This document shows positions 43,215 to 51,669 of a DNA stretch of 64,000 bases, in pieces. The position numbers and the translations under genes were made by a program. A model generated the notes under the pieces. The model worked only from the letters and a program-made list of their open reading frames with translations. It searched no databases and was not told the DNA's origin. The stretch comes from Verrucomicrobiota bacterium (lineage in GTDB: Bacteria; Verrucomicrobiota; Verrucomicrobiia; Opitutales; Opitutaceae), in the NCBI GenBank assembly GCA_028293545.1, contig JAQGOP010000018.1:86756-150755 (forward strand), given 5' to 3'. Within the stretch, counting starts at the first letter, position 1; every line of letters starts with the position of its first letter.

Positions 43215-44240
43215 GTGAAATCCCCCAAAAACGTCATCATTGTCGTCCTCGCCCTGACCATCGCCGGCGGCGGCGCGATGGCCTGGCAGCAGTATCAGGA
43301 GCTCGTCAAACTTCGCGCGGCGGCGATGAACAACGACGAGCGCGCGAACTGGCAGAAAAAACTCTGGGACGCCGAGAAGCGCCGCCACGAGCTTGAGGCC
43401 TCCCTCGCGGCGTTGCAGGCAAAAGCTCCCGAATCAACCGATGGCGCGGGCGAAGAAGGTTCCGGCGCAGCCGGCGGGCCGGGCGGGGGCCGGCGTCGCG
43501 GGCCGGGCGGGAACATGTCGAATAACTTCATGGCGATGATGGATCGACCGGAGATCCAGAAGCTGCTCGCGATCCAGCAGCGCGGCGTGCTCGACTCCCA
43601 CTACGCCGCGCTCTTCAAGAGCCTGAACCTCTCGCCCGACCAGCTGGAGAAATTCAAGAGCCTCCTGGTCGAGAAGCAGACCGCGATCGCCGACGTCCTC
43701 TCCGCCGCCCGCGCCCAGGGCATCGACCCGCGCAGCGACCCGCAGGAATTCCGGAAGCTGGTCGCGGACACGCAGGCCGACGTCGACGCCAACATCAAGG
43801 CCACGCTCGGCGACGCGGGGTTCGCGCAGTACCAGCAGTACCAGCAAACCCTGCCGCAGCGAAACGTGGTCACGCAGCTGGAGCAGTCGCTCAGCTATAC
43901 CAATACGCCCTTGACCCCCGCGCAGTCGGAGCAACTGGTGCAGGTGCTCGCGAGCACCAGCCCGGCGAGTTCGAATTCGGCCAACAATCGCGCCACGATC
44001 GCGGCGAATTTTGGCGTCGGGTTTGGCGGCACGGGACCGACGAGCCCCATCACCGACGCCGCGATTCAACAGGCCAGCGGCGTGCTCGCGCCGGCCCAGG
44101 TGCAGGCGCTGCAGCAGCTCCAGCAGGCCCAGCTCGCACAGCAGCAGTTGACCCAGGCGATGCGAAATCAATTTGGCGGCCAGGCGCGGACCACCATGCC
44201 CGTGACGCCCGCGGCGCCGGTGACGAAGCCAGGCGGCTAA
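43215..44240 (+). CDS. Membrane-anchored Gln/Ala-rich protein of unknown function
   Basis: About 341 residues. An N-terminal membrane helix (NVIIVVLALTIAGGGAMAW), a coiled-coil segment, a Gly/Arg-rich linker (GGPGGGRRRGPGG) and then a helical region with LNLSPDQLEKFKSLLVEKQ and later LTPAQSEQLVQVL, which recalls Spy/CpxP-like helical hairpins or a helical dimer domain. The end is Gln-rich (QALQQLQQAQLAQQQLTQ). Probably a periplasmic protein held by the inner membrane. The start is GTG at 43215; an upstream GTG at 43164 is in frame but its translation looks non-coding. No known function. Confidence 0.7.
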   Translation: MKSPKNVIIVVLALTIAGGGAMAWQQYQELVKLRAAAMNNDERANWQKKLWDAEKRRHELEASLAALQAKAPESTDGAGEEGSGAAGGPGGGRRRGPGGNMSNNFMAMMDRPEIQKLLAIQQRGVLDSHYAALFKSLNLSPDQLEKFKSLLVEKQTAIADVLSAARAQGIDPRSDPQEFRKLVADTQADVDANIKATLGDAGFAQYQQYQQTLPQRNVVTQLEQSLSYTNTPLTPAQSEQLVQVLASTSPASSNSANNRATIAANFGVGFGGTGPTSPITDAAIQQASGVLAPAQVQALQQLQQAQLAQQQLTQAMRNQFGGQARTTMPVTPAAPVTKPGG

Positions 44241-44311
44241 TGACGTCGAAAACGCTTGTCGCGCGATTTTGAGCGCCGGATAGTCCGCGGAAGTTTCCAA
44301 TCCTTCCGCCC

Positions 44312-45262
44312 ATGATCGTCACCACCGCGCAGCTCTTCAAACACGCCTACGGCAAGTACGCCGTCGGCGCCTACAACATCAACAATGCCGAGCAGGCCAT
44401 GGGCTTGTTCAAGGGCTGCATCGCCTCGCAGGCGCCGTTCATCATCCAGATTTCCAAGGGCGCGCGGAAATATACCGACAAGCGGATGCTCGAGGCGATC
44501 ATCCGCTCCGCCGCGGAAATTTTCCCGGAATCGATCTTCGCCGTGCACCTCGACCACGGCGACGAGGAAACCTGCTACGAGTGCATCAATTCCGGTTTTT
44601 TTAGCTCAGTGATGATCGATGCGTCGCACGATCCGTTTGATGAGAACGTCGCGATCACGAAGCGCGTCGTCGACAAGGCCCACGCCAAGGGCATTTCCGT
44701 CGAAGCCGAACTCGGCATGCTCGGCGGCGTGGAAGAGGATATCAAGGTCGAGGAGGGAAACGCCTGCCTCACCGACCCCGCCGAGGCCGAGGAATTCGTG
44801 AAACAGACGGGCTGTGACTCCCTCGCCTGCGCGATCGGGACTTCCCACGGCGCCTTCAAATTCAAGGGCAAGCAGTCGCTCCATTTCGATGTGCTCGACA
44901 AGATCAAGGCCCGCCTGCCGGGTTTCCCGCTGGTGATGCACGGGTCGTCGTCCGTCCCGCAGGAGGAAGTCGCACGCATCAACGCCGCCGGCGGAAAGAT
45001 CGCGGGTTCGATGGGCGTCGACGTGAACGAATATCTCCCCGCGGCGAAACGCGGCGTGACCAAGGTCAACATCGACACCGATGGCCGCTTGGTTTGGACG
45101 CGCGTGCATCGCGAATATTTCCGCGACAAGCCGGAAGACTTTGATTTCCGCCCGGCCGGGAAGATCTTCATCGAGGAGTACGCGAAGTTCATCGCGAGCC
45201 GCAATGTGCTGCTCGGCAGCGCCAACCAGCTCGCCGACCTGCGCAAGTCCCTCGGCAAGTAG
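44312..45262 (+). CDS. fba: Class II fructose-bisphosphate aldolase
   Basis: Splits fructose-1,6-bisphosphate into two triose phosphates in glycolysis and builds it in gluconeogenesis. The 316-residue protein keeps the class II zinc site: HLDHGDEETC near residue 79, the SVMIDASHDPFDENV segment, the active-site GISVEAELGMLGG, and the C-terminal MHGSSSVPQEEV and GVTKVNIDTDGRLVW. The length fits the class IIA/B border type. The leader before the ATG at 44312 reads CCTTCCGCCC rather than a Shine-Dalgarno. No other glycolytic gene is adjacent. Confidence 0.94.
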   Translation: MIVTTAQLFKHAYGKYAVGAYNINNAEQAMGLFKGCIASQAPFIIQISKGARKYTDKRMLEAIIRSAAEIFPESIFAVHLDHGDEETCYECINSGFFSSVMIDASHDPFDENVAITKRVVDKAHAKGISVEAELGMLGGVEEDIKVEEGNACLTDPAEAEEFVKQTGCDSLACAIGTSHGAFKFKGKQSLHFDVLDKIKARLPGFPLVMHGSSSVPQEEVARINAAGGKIAGSMGVDVNEYLPAAKRGVTKVNIDTDGRLVWTRVHREYFRDKPEDFDFRPAGKIFIEEYAKFIASRNVLLGSANQLADLRKSLGK

Positions 45263-45274
45263 GACGCCTTGGGA

Positions 45275-45364
45275 ATTTACGATTTAGGAGGACGCGGTGC
45301 GAAGTGCGCGGGGGTTCCCGGGCGAAGGTCGGACCTGGTCGATCGTCGCTCGCAAATCGTAAAT
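45275..45364. repeat. Short inverted repeat between fba and menB
   Basis: ATTTACGATTT at 45275 and AAATCGTAAAT at 45354 are perfect inverted copies, with about 68 bases between. They lie in the gap between two convergent genes, so a bidirectional terminator role is possible but the loop is large. Confidence 0.6.
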
Positions 45365-45366
45365 CT

Positions 45367-46203
45367 TTAAGGGAGCCACGGAAATTTCTTCGCGTTCGGC
45401 TTACGTTTTTCGCGTTGGGCGCGGTGAAATTCCTTCGCCTCGTCGCTCATGTAATACAGCAGCGTCGAGTTCCCGGCGAGCTCCTGGATGCCTGCTTGCC
45501 CATCGAGTTCGGCGTTGAATCCGCTCTTCAGCAGGCGGATCGCGAGCGGGCTGTGCCCGAGGATTTCGTGCGCCCACTTCACGCCTTCGCGTTCCAAATC
45601 CGCGATCGGAACGACCGTATTCACCAAGCCCATGTCGAGCGCCTCCTGCGCGCTGTACTGCCGGCATAAGAACCAGATCTCGCGGGCTTTCTTCTGGCCG
45701 ACCAGGCGCGCGAGGTAACTCGCCCCGAATCCGCCGTCGAAGCTTCCCATCCGCGGCCCCACCTGACCGAAGATTCCATTGTCGGCGGCGATCGTCAGGT
45801 CGCACACCACATGGAGAACGTGGCCGCCGCCGATCGCGTAACCGGCAACGAGGGCGATCACGACTTTCGGCATCGAGCGGATCAGCTTCTGGAGGTCGAG
45901 CACGTTGAGCCGCGGCACGCCGTCGCCGCCGATGTAGCCGGCATGGCCGCGGACGCTTTGGTCACCGCCGGCGCAGAACGCATATTTGCCGTCGGTGTGG
46001 GGACCCGCGCCGGTCAGGAGGACGACGCCGATGCTTTGGTCTTCCCGCGCATCGCTGAACGCATCGAACATCTGGGAGACGGTTTCCGGCCGGAACGCAT
46101 TGCGTTTTTCGGGGCGGTTGATGGTCACCTTGGCAATGCCGTCGGCCTTGTGGTAGAGGATGTCCGAATACTTCTTCGCGACCTTCCATTTGGTCTTACT
46201 CAT
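45367..46203 (-). CDS. menB: 1,4-dihydroxy-2-naphthoyl-CoA synthase
   Basis: Closes the naphthoquinone ring of menaquinone from o-succinylbenzoyl-CoA. The 278-residue crotonase-fold protein has the CoA-binding [15 protein letters not shown] segment, the oxyanion-hole [10 protein letters not shown] and [21 protein letters not shown] stretches, and the MenB-type [14 protein letters not shown]. The LYY motif near the C-terminus ([14 protein letters not shown]) is also typical. The ATG at 46203 is chosen; the longer frame runs into upstream repeat sequence. Together with menD and menF it shows that the classical menaquinone route is used. Confidence 0.95.
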   Translation of the reverse strand: MSKTKWKVAKKYSDILYHKADGIAKVTINRPEKRNAFRPETVSQMFDAFSDAREDQSIGVVLLTGAGPHTDGKYAFCAGGDQSVRGHAGYIGGDGVPRLNVLDLQKLIRSMPKVVIALVAGYAIGGGHVLHVVCDLTIAADNGIFGQVGPRMGSFDGGFGASYLARLVGQKKAREIWFLCRQYSAQEALDMGLVNTVVPIADLEREGVKWAHEILGHSPLAIRLLKSGFNAELDGQAGIQELAGNSTLLYYMSDEAKEFHRAQREKRKPNAKKFPWLP

Positions 46204-46262
46204 GGCGGCGAACGTAGGAAAAAAGTCCGCGTTGTCGATGGGCCGTATCGGTGGCATGCTCA

Positions 46263-46371
46263 GGCCCCAACGCATCGAGCGACCCTGTCTGTATCTCAAC
46301 GTCGACGGAGCCAAACCCGTTCGACCGGCTCAGGGTTTCCGACAGCGCATTCGGGACAACCTGCTCCACCC
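46263..46371. repeat. Inverted-repeat element, family B, diverged copy
   Basis: The left half GGCCCCAACGCATCGAGC and the inner GTCTGTATCTCAACGTCGAC, followed by GGAGCC, match the element at 12095. The right end GGGACAACCTGCTCCACC matches its right arm. About 27 bases of extra sequence separate the inner hairpin from the right arm. It lies between menB and kup, in the 270-base gap, where no gene is seen. Confidence 0.65.
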
Positions 46372-46472
46372 GCGAACTGCGCTCGCGGACCTCTGACCGC
46401 TGAAGGGTCGCCTAACCTCAGGCATTTAACTGGAAACCCGGCACATTGGCCGTTTCCTTAGCTGCGCCCGTC

Positions 46473-48365
46473 ATGTCTACCCGCCCGCCCATGCCTTTGC
46501 GCACCAGCACCAAGATCGGCCTCAGCATCGGCGCGCTGGGCGTCGTCTTCGGCGACATCGGCACGAGCCCGTTGTACACGATGAAGGAGTGCCTGCTGCA
46601 CCTTCCGGATGTGGGGCGCACCGAAGCCGTCCTCGGGGTGCTTTCCTTGATCTTCTGGTCGCTGATTTTGATCGTGAGCGTTAAGTACCTTTTCTTCATC
46701 ACGAAGGCCGACAACCAGGGGGAAGGGGGAATTTTCGCGCTGCTCGCGCTCATCCACACGAAACGCGATTCATCGCCCGGCACGCGACTCGGCTTCTCCG
46801 TCATCATGATCCTGATCGGCGCGGCGCTCCTTTACGGCGACGGCGTGATTACGCCGGCCATCACGGTCCTCAGCGCCGCCGAGGGCTTCCTCAACATCAA
46901 CCCCGAATTCAAGTCCTACGTCGTCGCGATGGCCTGCGCGATCCTCGCGATCCTTTTCTGGGCGCAGCACAAGGGCACCCAGCGGATCGGCCGGATCTTC
47001 GGACCGGTGATGGTCGTGTGGTTTTTTTCGCTGGGCGCATTGGGCCTTCTTCAGATCATCCAGAACCCGTTCATTCTCCAAGGGCTCAACCCGATCTACG
47101 GCCTGCGCCTGCTCGCGCGGCATCCCCTTGAAATCACCGGCGTGCTGGGAGCGGTCGTCCTCGCCATCACCGGCGCCGAGTCGCTCTACGCGGACCTGGG
47201 CCACTTCGGGCGGCACTACATCACGATCGCATGGTACGCCGCCGCGCTGCCGGGCCTGGCGCTCAATTATTTCGGCCAAGGCGCGTACGTGCTCACGCAT
47301 CCCACCTCGACGGAAAACCCGTTTTTCGTCATCGCTCCGGCTGGCCTGCCGCGCGTGTTTCTCATCGGCCTCTCGATTCTTACCGCGATCATCGCGAGCC
47401 AGGCCCTGATCACCGGGGCGTTTTCGCTGACGCGGCAGGCGATCCAGCTGGGTTATTTCCCCCGGCTTAAGATCAACTACACGAACGCCGAGCATTCCGG
47501 CCAGATCTACGTGCCGTTCGTGAACACCCTGCTCGCGCTCGCGTGCATCATCACGGTGATCCTGTTCGGTTCGAGCGATCGGCTGGCTTCCGCGTACGGC
47601 ATCGCGGTGACGGGAACGATGACGATCACCACGCTGGCTTTCTTCATCGCCGCGCGCTCGCTCTGGAACTGGCCACTGTGGAAGGCGATTCCGATCTGCG
47701 GCACGTTTCTGCTCATCGACACGGCGTTTTTCCTGGCGAATGCCCGCAAGATTGGTGACGGCGGCTGGTATCCCCTGGCCATCGCCGCGTGCGTCCTCGC
47801 GATCATGCACACCTGGAAAATCGGCCGGACCGAAATCTTCCAGCGCGTTTACGGCAACAATGTCACGGAGTCCGAGCTGACCACGATCGCGCGCAGCAAG
47901 CATGTCACCCGCGTCGGCGGCAGCGCGGTCTTCATGGTCGGTTCGCCGAAGGGCACGCCGATCGCGTTGCTCCACCACGTGAAGTCGAATCGCTGCCTGC
48001 ATCAGACCGTGGTCCTGCTCAGCATCCTCACGGAGGAAGTGCCGACGGTGCCCACGGCCGAAAAACTTTCGCTGCGGGAAATCGGCGAGGGCATCTGGCG
48101 CGCGGTTGGGCGCTACGGCTACATGGAATCCCCCGACGTCGGCGAACTGATGAGCAAGATCAAGGAGCTCGGCGTCCCGATCAACCCGCAAGCCACGACG
48201 TATTTCTTCAACCGGGAAATGATCATCAGCGGGGGCAACGCCAAGATGTGGGAATGGCAGAAGAGCCTCTACGCCCTGCTGAGCCGCAACGCCCGCCCGG
48301 CGAAGGATTATTACCAGATCACGCCGTCGCAGATCATCGAGATCGGCCTGCCGCTGCAGTTGTAG
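46473..48365 (+). CDS. kup: Kup family potassium uptake protein
   Basis: A proton-coupled K+ importer of the KUP/HAK/KT family, 630 residues. The signature LGVVFGDIGTSPLYTMKECL lies near residue 25, ALLYGDGVITPAITVLSAAEG follows in the third helix, and about twelve membrane segments extend to residue 450. The cytoplasmic C-terminal domain has VPTVPTAEKLSLREIGEG and YFFNREMIISGG. The ATG at 46473 is preferred over a TTG nine codons upstream. It stands alone between menB and the converging menD gene. Confidence 0.93.
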   Translation: MSTRPPMPLRTSTKIGLSIGALGVVFGDIGTSPLYTMKECLLHLPDVGRTEAVLGVLSLIFWSLILIVSVKYLFFITKADNQGEGGIFALLALIHTKRDSSPGTRLGFSVIMILIGAALLYGDGVITPAITVLSAAEGFLNINPEFKSYVVAMACAILAILFWAQHKGTQRIGRIFGPVMVVWFFSLGALGLLQIIQNPFILQGLNPIYGLRLLARHPLEITGVLGAVVLAITGAESLYADLGHFGRHYITIAWYAAALPGLALNYFGQGAYVLTHPTSTENPFFVIAPAGLPRVFLIGLSILTAIIASQALITGAFSLTRQAIQLGYFPRLKINYTNAEHSGQIYVPFVNTLLALACIITVILFGSSDRLASAYGIAVTGTMTITTLAFFIAARSLWNWPLWKAIPICGTFLLIDTAFFLANARKIGDGGWYPLAIAACVLAIMHTWKIGRTEIFQRVYGNNVTESELTTIARSKHVTRVGGSAVFMVGSPKGTPIALLHHVKSNRCLHQTVVLLSILTEEVPTVPTAEKLSLREIGEGIWRAVGRYGYMESPDVGELMSKIKELGVPINPQATTYFFNREMIISGGNAKMWEWQKSLYALLSRNARPAKDYYQITPSQIIEIGLPLQL

Positions 48366-48410
48366 GTGAAACCGCCGCGCGCAGCGCGGCTGCCTCTCTT
48401 GGCGGAGCCG

Positions 48411-48477
48411 AGGTGGAGCGCGTTATCTCACGCGCTGACGGTGCCGCTCATTGCGTTGGGGACAACGCGTTCCACCT
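48411..48477. repeat. Inverted-repeat element, family B, short copy
   Basis: A 67-base version: AGGTGGAGCGCGTTATCTC at the left and GGGGACAACGCGTTCCACCT at the right pair with few mismatches. The inner hairpin of the longer copies is lost. It lies between the stops of convergent kup and menD and could act as a terminator for both. Confidence 0.75.
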
Positions 48478-48520
48478 CATGTCACCTGGCGAGTGACACG
48501 GCTGCGGCGACTTCCGGGGC

Positions 48521-50257
48521 TCACAGCGCTCCGCTAACCTCGGCGAAGATCGCCTTCCGCATGGCGGCGTCTTTTTTTCGGTCGGTGCGGACCTCGAGCA
48601 CGCGCACGCCCGCCTCGGGGAGTGTCGCAATCATATCCGCGAAGTGATCCCAGTCCCGAATCATCACGTGCGCGACGCCATAAGCCGCGCAGAGTTTTTC
48701 GAAATCCGCGGCCTGGGGCGTCGCAAAAAATTCCTCGAACGGCGGCTCGATCGCGGCCACGGGCAGGTGCTCGAAAATTCCGCCGCCGCGGTTGTTGACC
48801 AGCACGATCGTCAACGATCCGCGCAGCCGCGACGAAACCAGGAAACCGTTGGTGTCATGAAGCAGCGCGAGGTCGCCCGTGAACAGGACGCTGGGACGGT
48901 TGCCGTGCGCGACGCCGAGCGCGGTCGACAGCGTGCCGTCGATGCCATTCGCGCCGCGGCTGAAGTGCGGCTGAATTTTACGGTCGTTCGGCGGCCAGAA
49001 ATATTCGGCATCCCGCACCGGCATCGAGTTCGCCAGGAACAGCGGTGTGCCCTCCGGCAAATGCCGCGCGAGCCATGGCACGATCCGTCCCTCGAACATT
49101 CCCGGCGAAGCCAGGACCGAGTGGTCGAGCGCCGCGCGGGCCTTGCGCTCAAGCGCGGGCCAGACCTGGGCGTAGCCGTTGACGTCGTTCGCCGCCGGGA
49201 GTTGCTCCGCGAGGAATGGCAGCGAACACCGCAGGTGCTGGGTGCGTCCGTGCAGCGCATCGCGGTTCGCCGCGCCTTCGCTCACTAAAAGAATCGGCGC
49301 CCCACTCTCCTCGAGCCACGCCCGCAGGACCTTGCTGATGGGCCAGCCACCGAGGCAAAGGACGCGCTCCGGACGCAGGCGCTCCGCCACCGCCGGATTC
49401 CTGAGCAGGACATCGTAGGTCGTGACCAAGTTTATGCCGGGGAGCGCATGGTGGCGCAGCGGGGACAGCCCGTCCGCCAGCACCGGCCAGCCCAGCTTGC
49501 GCGCGATCAGGCCGACCGTCGCCGCAAACCCCGCGGGATCGACGGTCTGCGTCGGGCCGACGACAATCACCCCGTGAACCGCCACCGGGAAATTCGGCAA
49601 CGGGGAAACTATTTCCACCGGCGCGCTCGGGCCGATGCCGTCGAAGAAATCAGGCCAGGCCAACATTCCCGCGAAATCGTTCGCCGCCCCACCGCGGGGC
49701 GGAGCGAGCGGATCCCGGAACGGGGCGTTCAGATGCACGGGCCCGGCAAGCGGACCGAGCGCGCGCGCGTAGGCGTGCGCCACAGTTTGACGCAGGTATC
49801 CGAGCATTTTCGGCAAAGCCTCGGGCACGGCCAGCTCGTGGTAAAAGTTTACGTGGCTGCCGAAGAGTTTTTGCTGGTCGATCGTTTGACCCGAGGCGCA
49901 TTCCCGCATTTCCGGCGGACGATCCGCGGTGATCACGAGCAAGGGCACCCCGCCCTCCTGCGCTTCGATGATCGCCGGGAAGTAATTCGCGCCCGCCGTG
50001 CCACTCGTGCAGATCAGCGCGGTCGGACGTTCATGCTGCTTGGCCAGCCCGAGGGCGAAGAACGCGGCCGAACGCTCATCCAGCACCGGGATCGCTTCGA
50101 CGGCGGAATGCGCGGCGAATGCGAGCGTGAGCGGGGTCGAGCGCGAGCCGGGCGAGATCACGACCTGGCGAAGGCCGCAGCGCACCAGCGACTCCACGAC
50201 CACGCTGGCCCACAGCGTGTTCACCGTTCGGAAATCCAGGGTCGGCGTGGGTTTCAT
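48521..50257 (-). CDS. menD: 2-succinyl-5-enolpyruvyl-6-hydroxy-3-cyclohexene-1-carboxylate synthase
   Basis: A thiamine-diphosphate enzyme that joins 2-oxoglutarate to isochorismate in menaquinone synthesis. The 578-residue protein has the N-terminal PYR domain (VISPGSRSTPLTLAFA, with the catalytic Glu in VLDERSAAFFALG), a middle domain, and the PP domain with the ThDP/Mg motif FTGDLALLHDTNGF and NNRGGGIFEHLP. GANGIDGTLSTALG is typical of MenD. Its ATG at 50257 overlaps the menF stop by four bases (ATGA), so the two are translated together. It converges on kup. Confidence 0.94.
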   Translation of the reverse strand: MKPTPTLDFRTVNTLWASVVVESLVRCGLRQVVISPGSRSTPLTLAFAAHSAVEAIPVLDERSAAFFALGLAKQHERPTALICTSGTAGANYFPAIIEAQEGGVPLLVITADRPPEMRECASGQTIDQQKLFGSHVNFYHELAVPEALPKMLGYLRQTVAHAYARALGPLAGPVHLNAPFRDPLAPPRGGAANDFAGMLAWPDFFDGIGPSAPVEIVSPLPNFPVAVHGVIVVGPTQTVDPAGFAATVGLIARKLGWPVLADGLSPLRHHALPGINLVTTYDVLLRNPAVAERLRPERVLCLGGWPISKVLRAWLEESGAPILLVSEGAANRDALHGRTQHLRCSLPFLAEQLPAANDVNGYAQVWPALERKARAALDHSVLASPGMFEGRIVPWLARHLPEGTPLFLANSMPVRDAEYFWPPNDRKIQPHFSRGANGIDGTLSTALGVAHGNRPSVLFTGDLALLHDTNGFLVSSRLRGSLTIVLVNNRGGGIFEHLPVAAIEPPFEEFFATPQAADFEKLCAAYGVAHVMIRDWDHFADMIATLPEAGVRVLEVRTDRKKDAAMRKAIFAEVSGAL

Positions 50258-51669
50258 GCGCTCAAGGCTTCGAGCATCGCTCTAAACTTCAGCTCGGTTT
50301 CGGCAAACTCCTTCTCGGCGTTGGACCCTTTCACGATGCCGGCGCCGGCGTAAAGGCGGGCCGATGAACCACTCACCAGCGCCGAGCGAATCCCGACGAA
50401 AAATTCGCCGCCCCCGCGCGCATTCACCCAGCCAAGCGCACCCGCATAGAGTCCACGCGAAAATCCCTCCAATTCCCGGATGTGGCCGATCGCAGCCTGC
50501 GCCGGGGTGCCGCCCACCGCAGGCGTCGGATGCAGCTGCCCAAGCGCCGTGAGCAGGCGCACGTCGTCGTTGAGCACCGCCTTGATCGGCGTGTGCAGGT
50601 GCTGGAGGTTCGCCAGTTTTCTCAACCCCGGCTTGGCTGCATGCTCGAGTTTCAGCCCCAGCTGGCCCAAGCGTCCCGCAATGGTGTCGACCACGAAGCG
50701 ATGTTCCCGCTGGTCCTTCTCGCTTTGCTGGAGAGCAGCGGCAAGCGCGGCATCATCGCTCGCGCCGACGCCCCGCCGGATCGTCCCGGCCAGCGCATCG
50801 GTTTCGAGCACGCCCCGGCTCACTCGCACCAGGCGCTCCGGGCTCGCGCCGATAAAACTCTGGCCCTTTCCGTTCGCGAGCGAGAAGGCGTAGCACTCGG
50901 GGAAGCGCTGCCGCAGCCCGTTGAGCACGCGGAGCGGGTGCAAGGCCTCGCGGGTCGTGAGGTCGATCGCGCGCGCGAGCACGATTTTTTCGAATTCGCC
51001 CGCGGCGATCAGTCCCAGCGCCCGATTCACCGTCGCGCGATAGTCGCCCGTTTCGTGCGTGGAAAATTCCGGCAGCGCCGGTTCGATCGGGGCCTCGGGT
51101 TCGCGAAAGCGGAACTGCGAAAACTTGCCGTGCGCGCGCCAGACCCGCTCAGCGAGCACGTCGAGGTCGGAATCCGGGCCGATCGATAAATTCGCCACGG
51201 CCGTGGTTGTCGCCCCCGCGCGCGCTACCTGCCAGCGCGGCACGAAGACGCGCGCGGCCGGGAAGGCGTCGCCCGCCTCGGTTTCAGGGTTGAACGTGAA
51301 CGCCGCGAAAAAATGCGGGCCGCCGAACGGCGCGTCCACGTCGCCCACGGCGATGGCGTGCTCGAGCGTTTCGTCGATGAAGCGCTGCACGCTCGCGAAC
51401 CGATCCGCGCCGTGCGCATCGTGCGCGACGGCGACTTCCGCCCCGGAGATCGCCGTCTCGAGCGTGGGACGCTCGGCGTAGAAATGCGGTTCATCCGGCT
51501 CGAAGATCGATTCGAGCACGGCCAGGGGGTCGAGCGCGTCGACCGCCAGGGAGATGCTGACCAGCCGCGGACGGCCCACTTTCACCGCGGCGTCCTGGCA
51601 CTGAGCAAGAAACCCGCGCAGGGCGGCGGGCGACGCATTGTGGGCCGGATGCAGCGGGAGGATCGTCAC
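50254..51669 (-). CDS. menF: Isochorismate synthase
   Basis: Converts chorismate to isochorismate, the entry step of menaquinone synthesis. The 471-residue protein has a variable N-terminal half and a standard chorismate-binding C-terminal domain from about residue 210: FEKIVLARAIDLTTREALHP, FIGASPERLVRVS, LAGTIRRGVGASDD, LHPTPAVGGTPAQAAI, FSRGLYAGALGWVNARGGGEFFVGIRSAL (given here by its Gly and Arg residues). GTG at 51669 overlaps the metG stop by four bases, which sets the start; a longer frame inside metG is rejected. EntC or DhbC function is less likely given menD and menB. Confidence 0.92.
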   Translation of the reverse strand: MTILPLHPAHNASPAALRGFLAQCQDAAVKVGRPRLVSISLAVDALDPLAVLESIFEPDEPHFYAERPTLETAISGAEVAVAHDAHGADRFASVQRFIDETLEHAIAVGDVDAPFGGPHFFAAFTFNPETEAGDAFPAARVFVPRWQVARAGATTTAVANLSIGPDSDLDVLAERVWRAHGKFSQFRFREPEAPIEPALPEFSTHETGDYRATVNRALGLIAAGEFEKIVLARAIDLTTREALHPLRVLNGLRQRFPECYAFSLANGKGQSFIGASPERLVRVSRGVLETDALAGTIRRGVGASDDAALAAALQQSEKDQREHRFVVDTIAGRLGQLGLKLEHAAKPGLRKLANLQHLHTPIKAVLNDDVRLLTALGQLHPTPAVGGTPAQAAIGHIRELEGFSRGLYAGALGWVNARGGGEFFVGIRSALVSGSSARLYAGAGIVKGSNAEKEFAETELKFRAMLEALSA

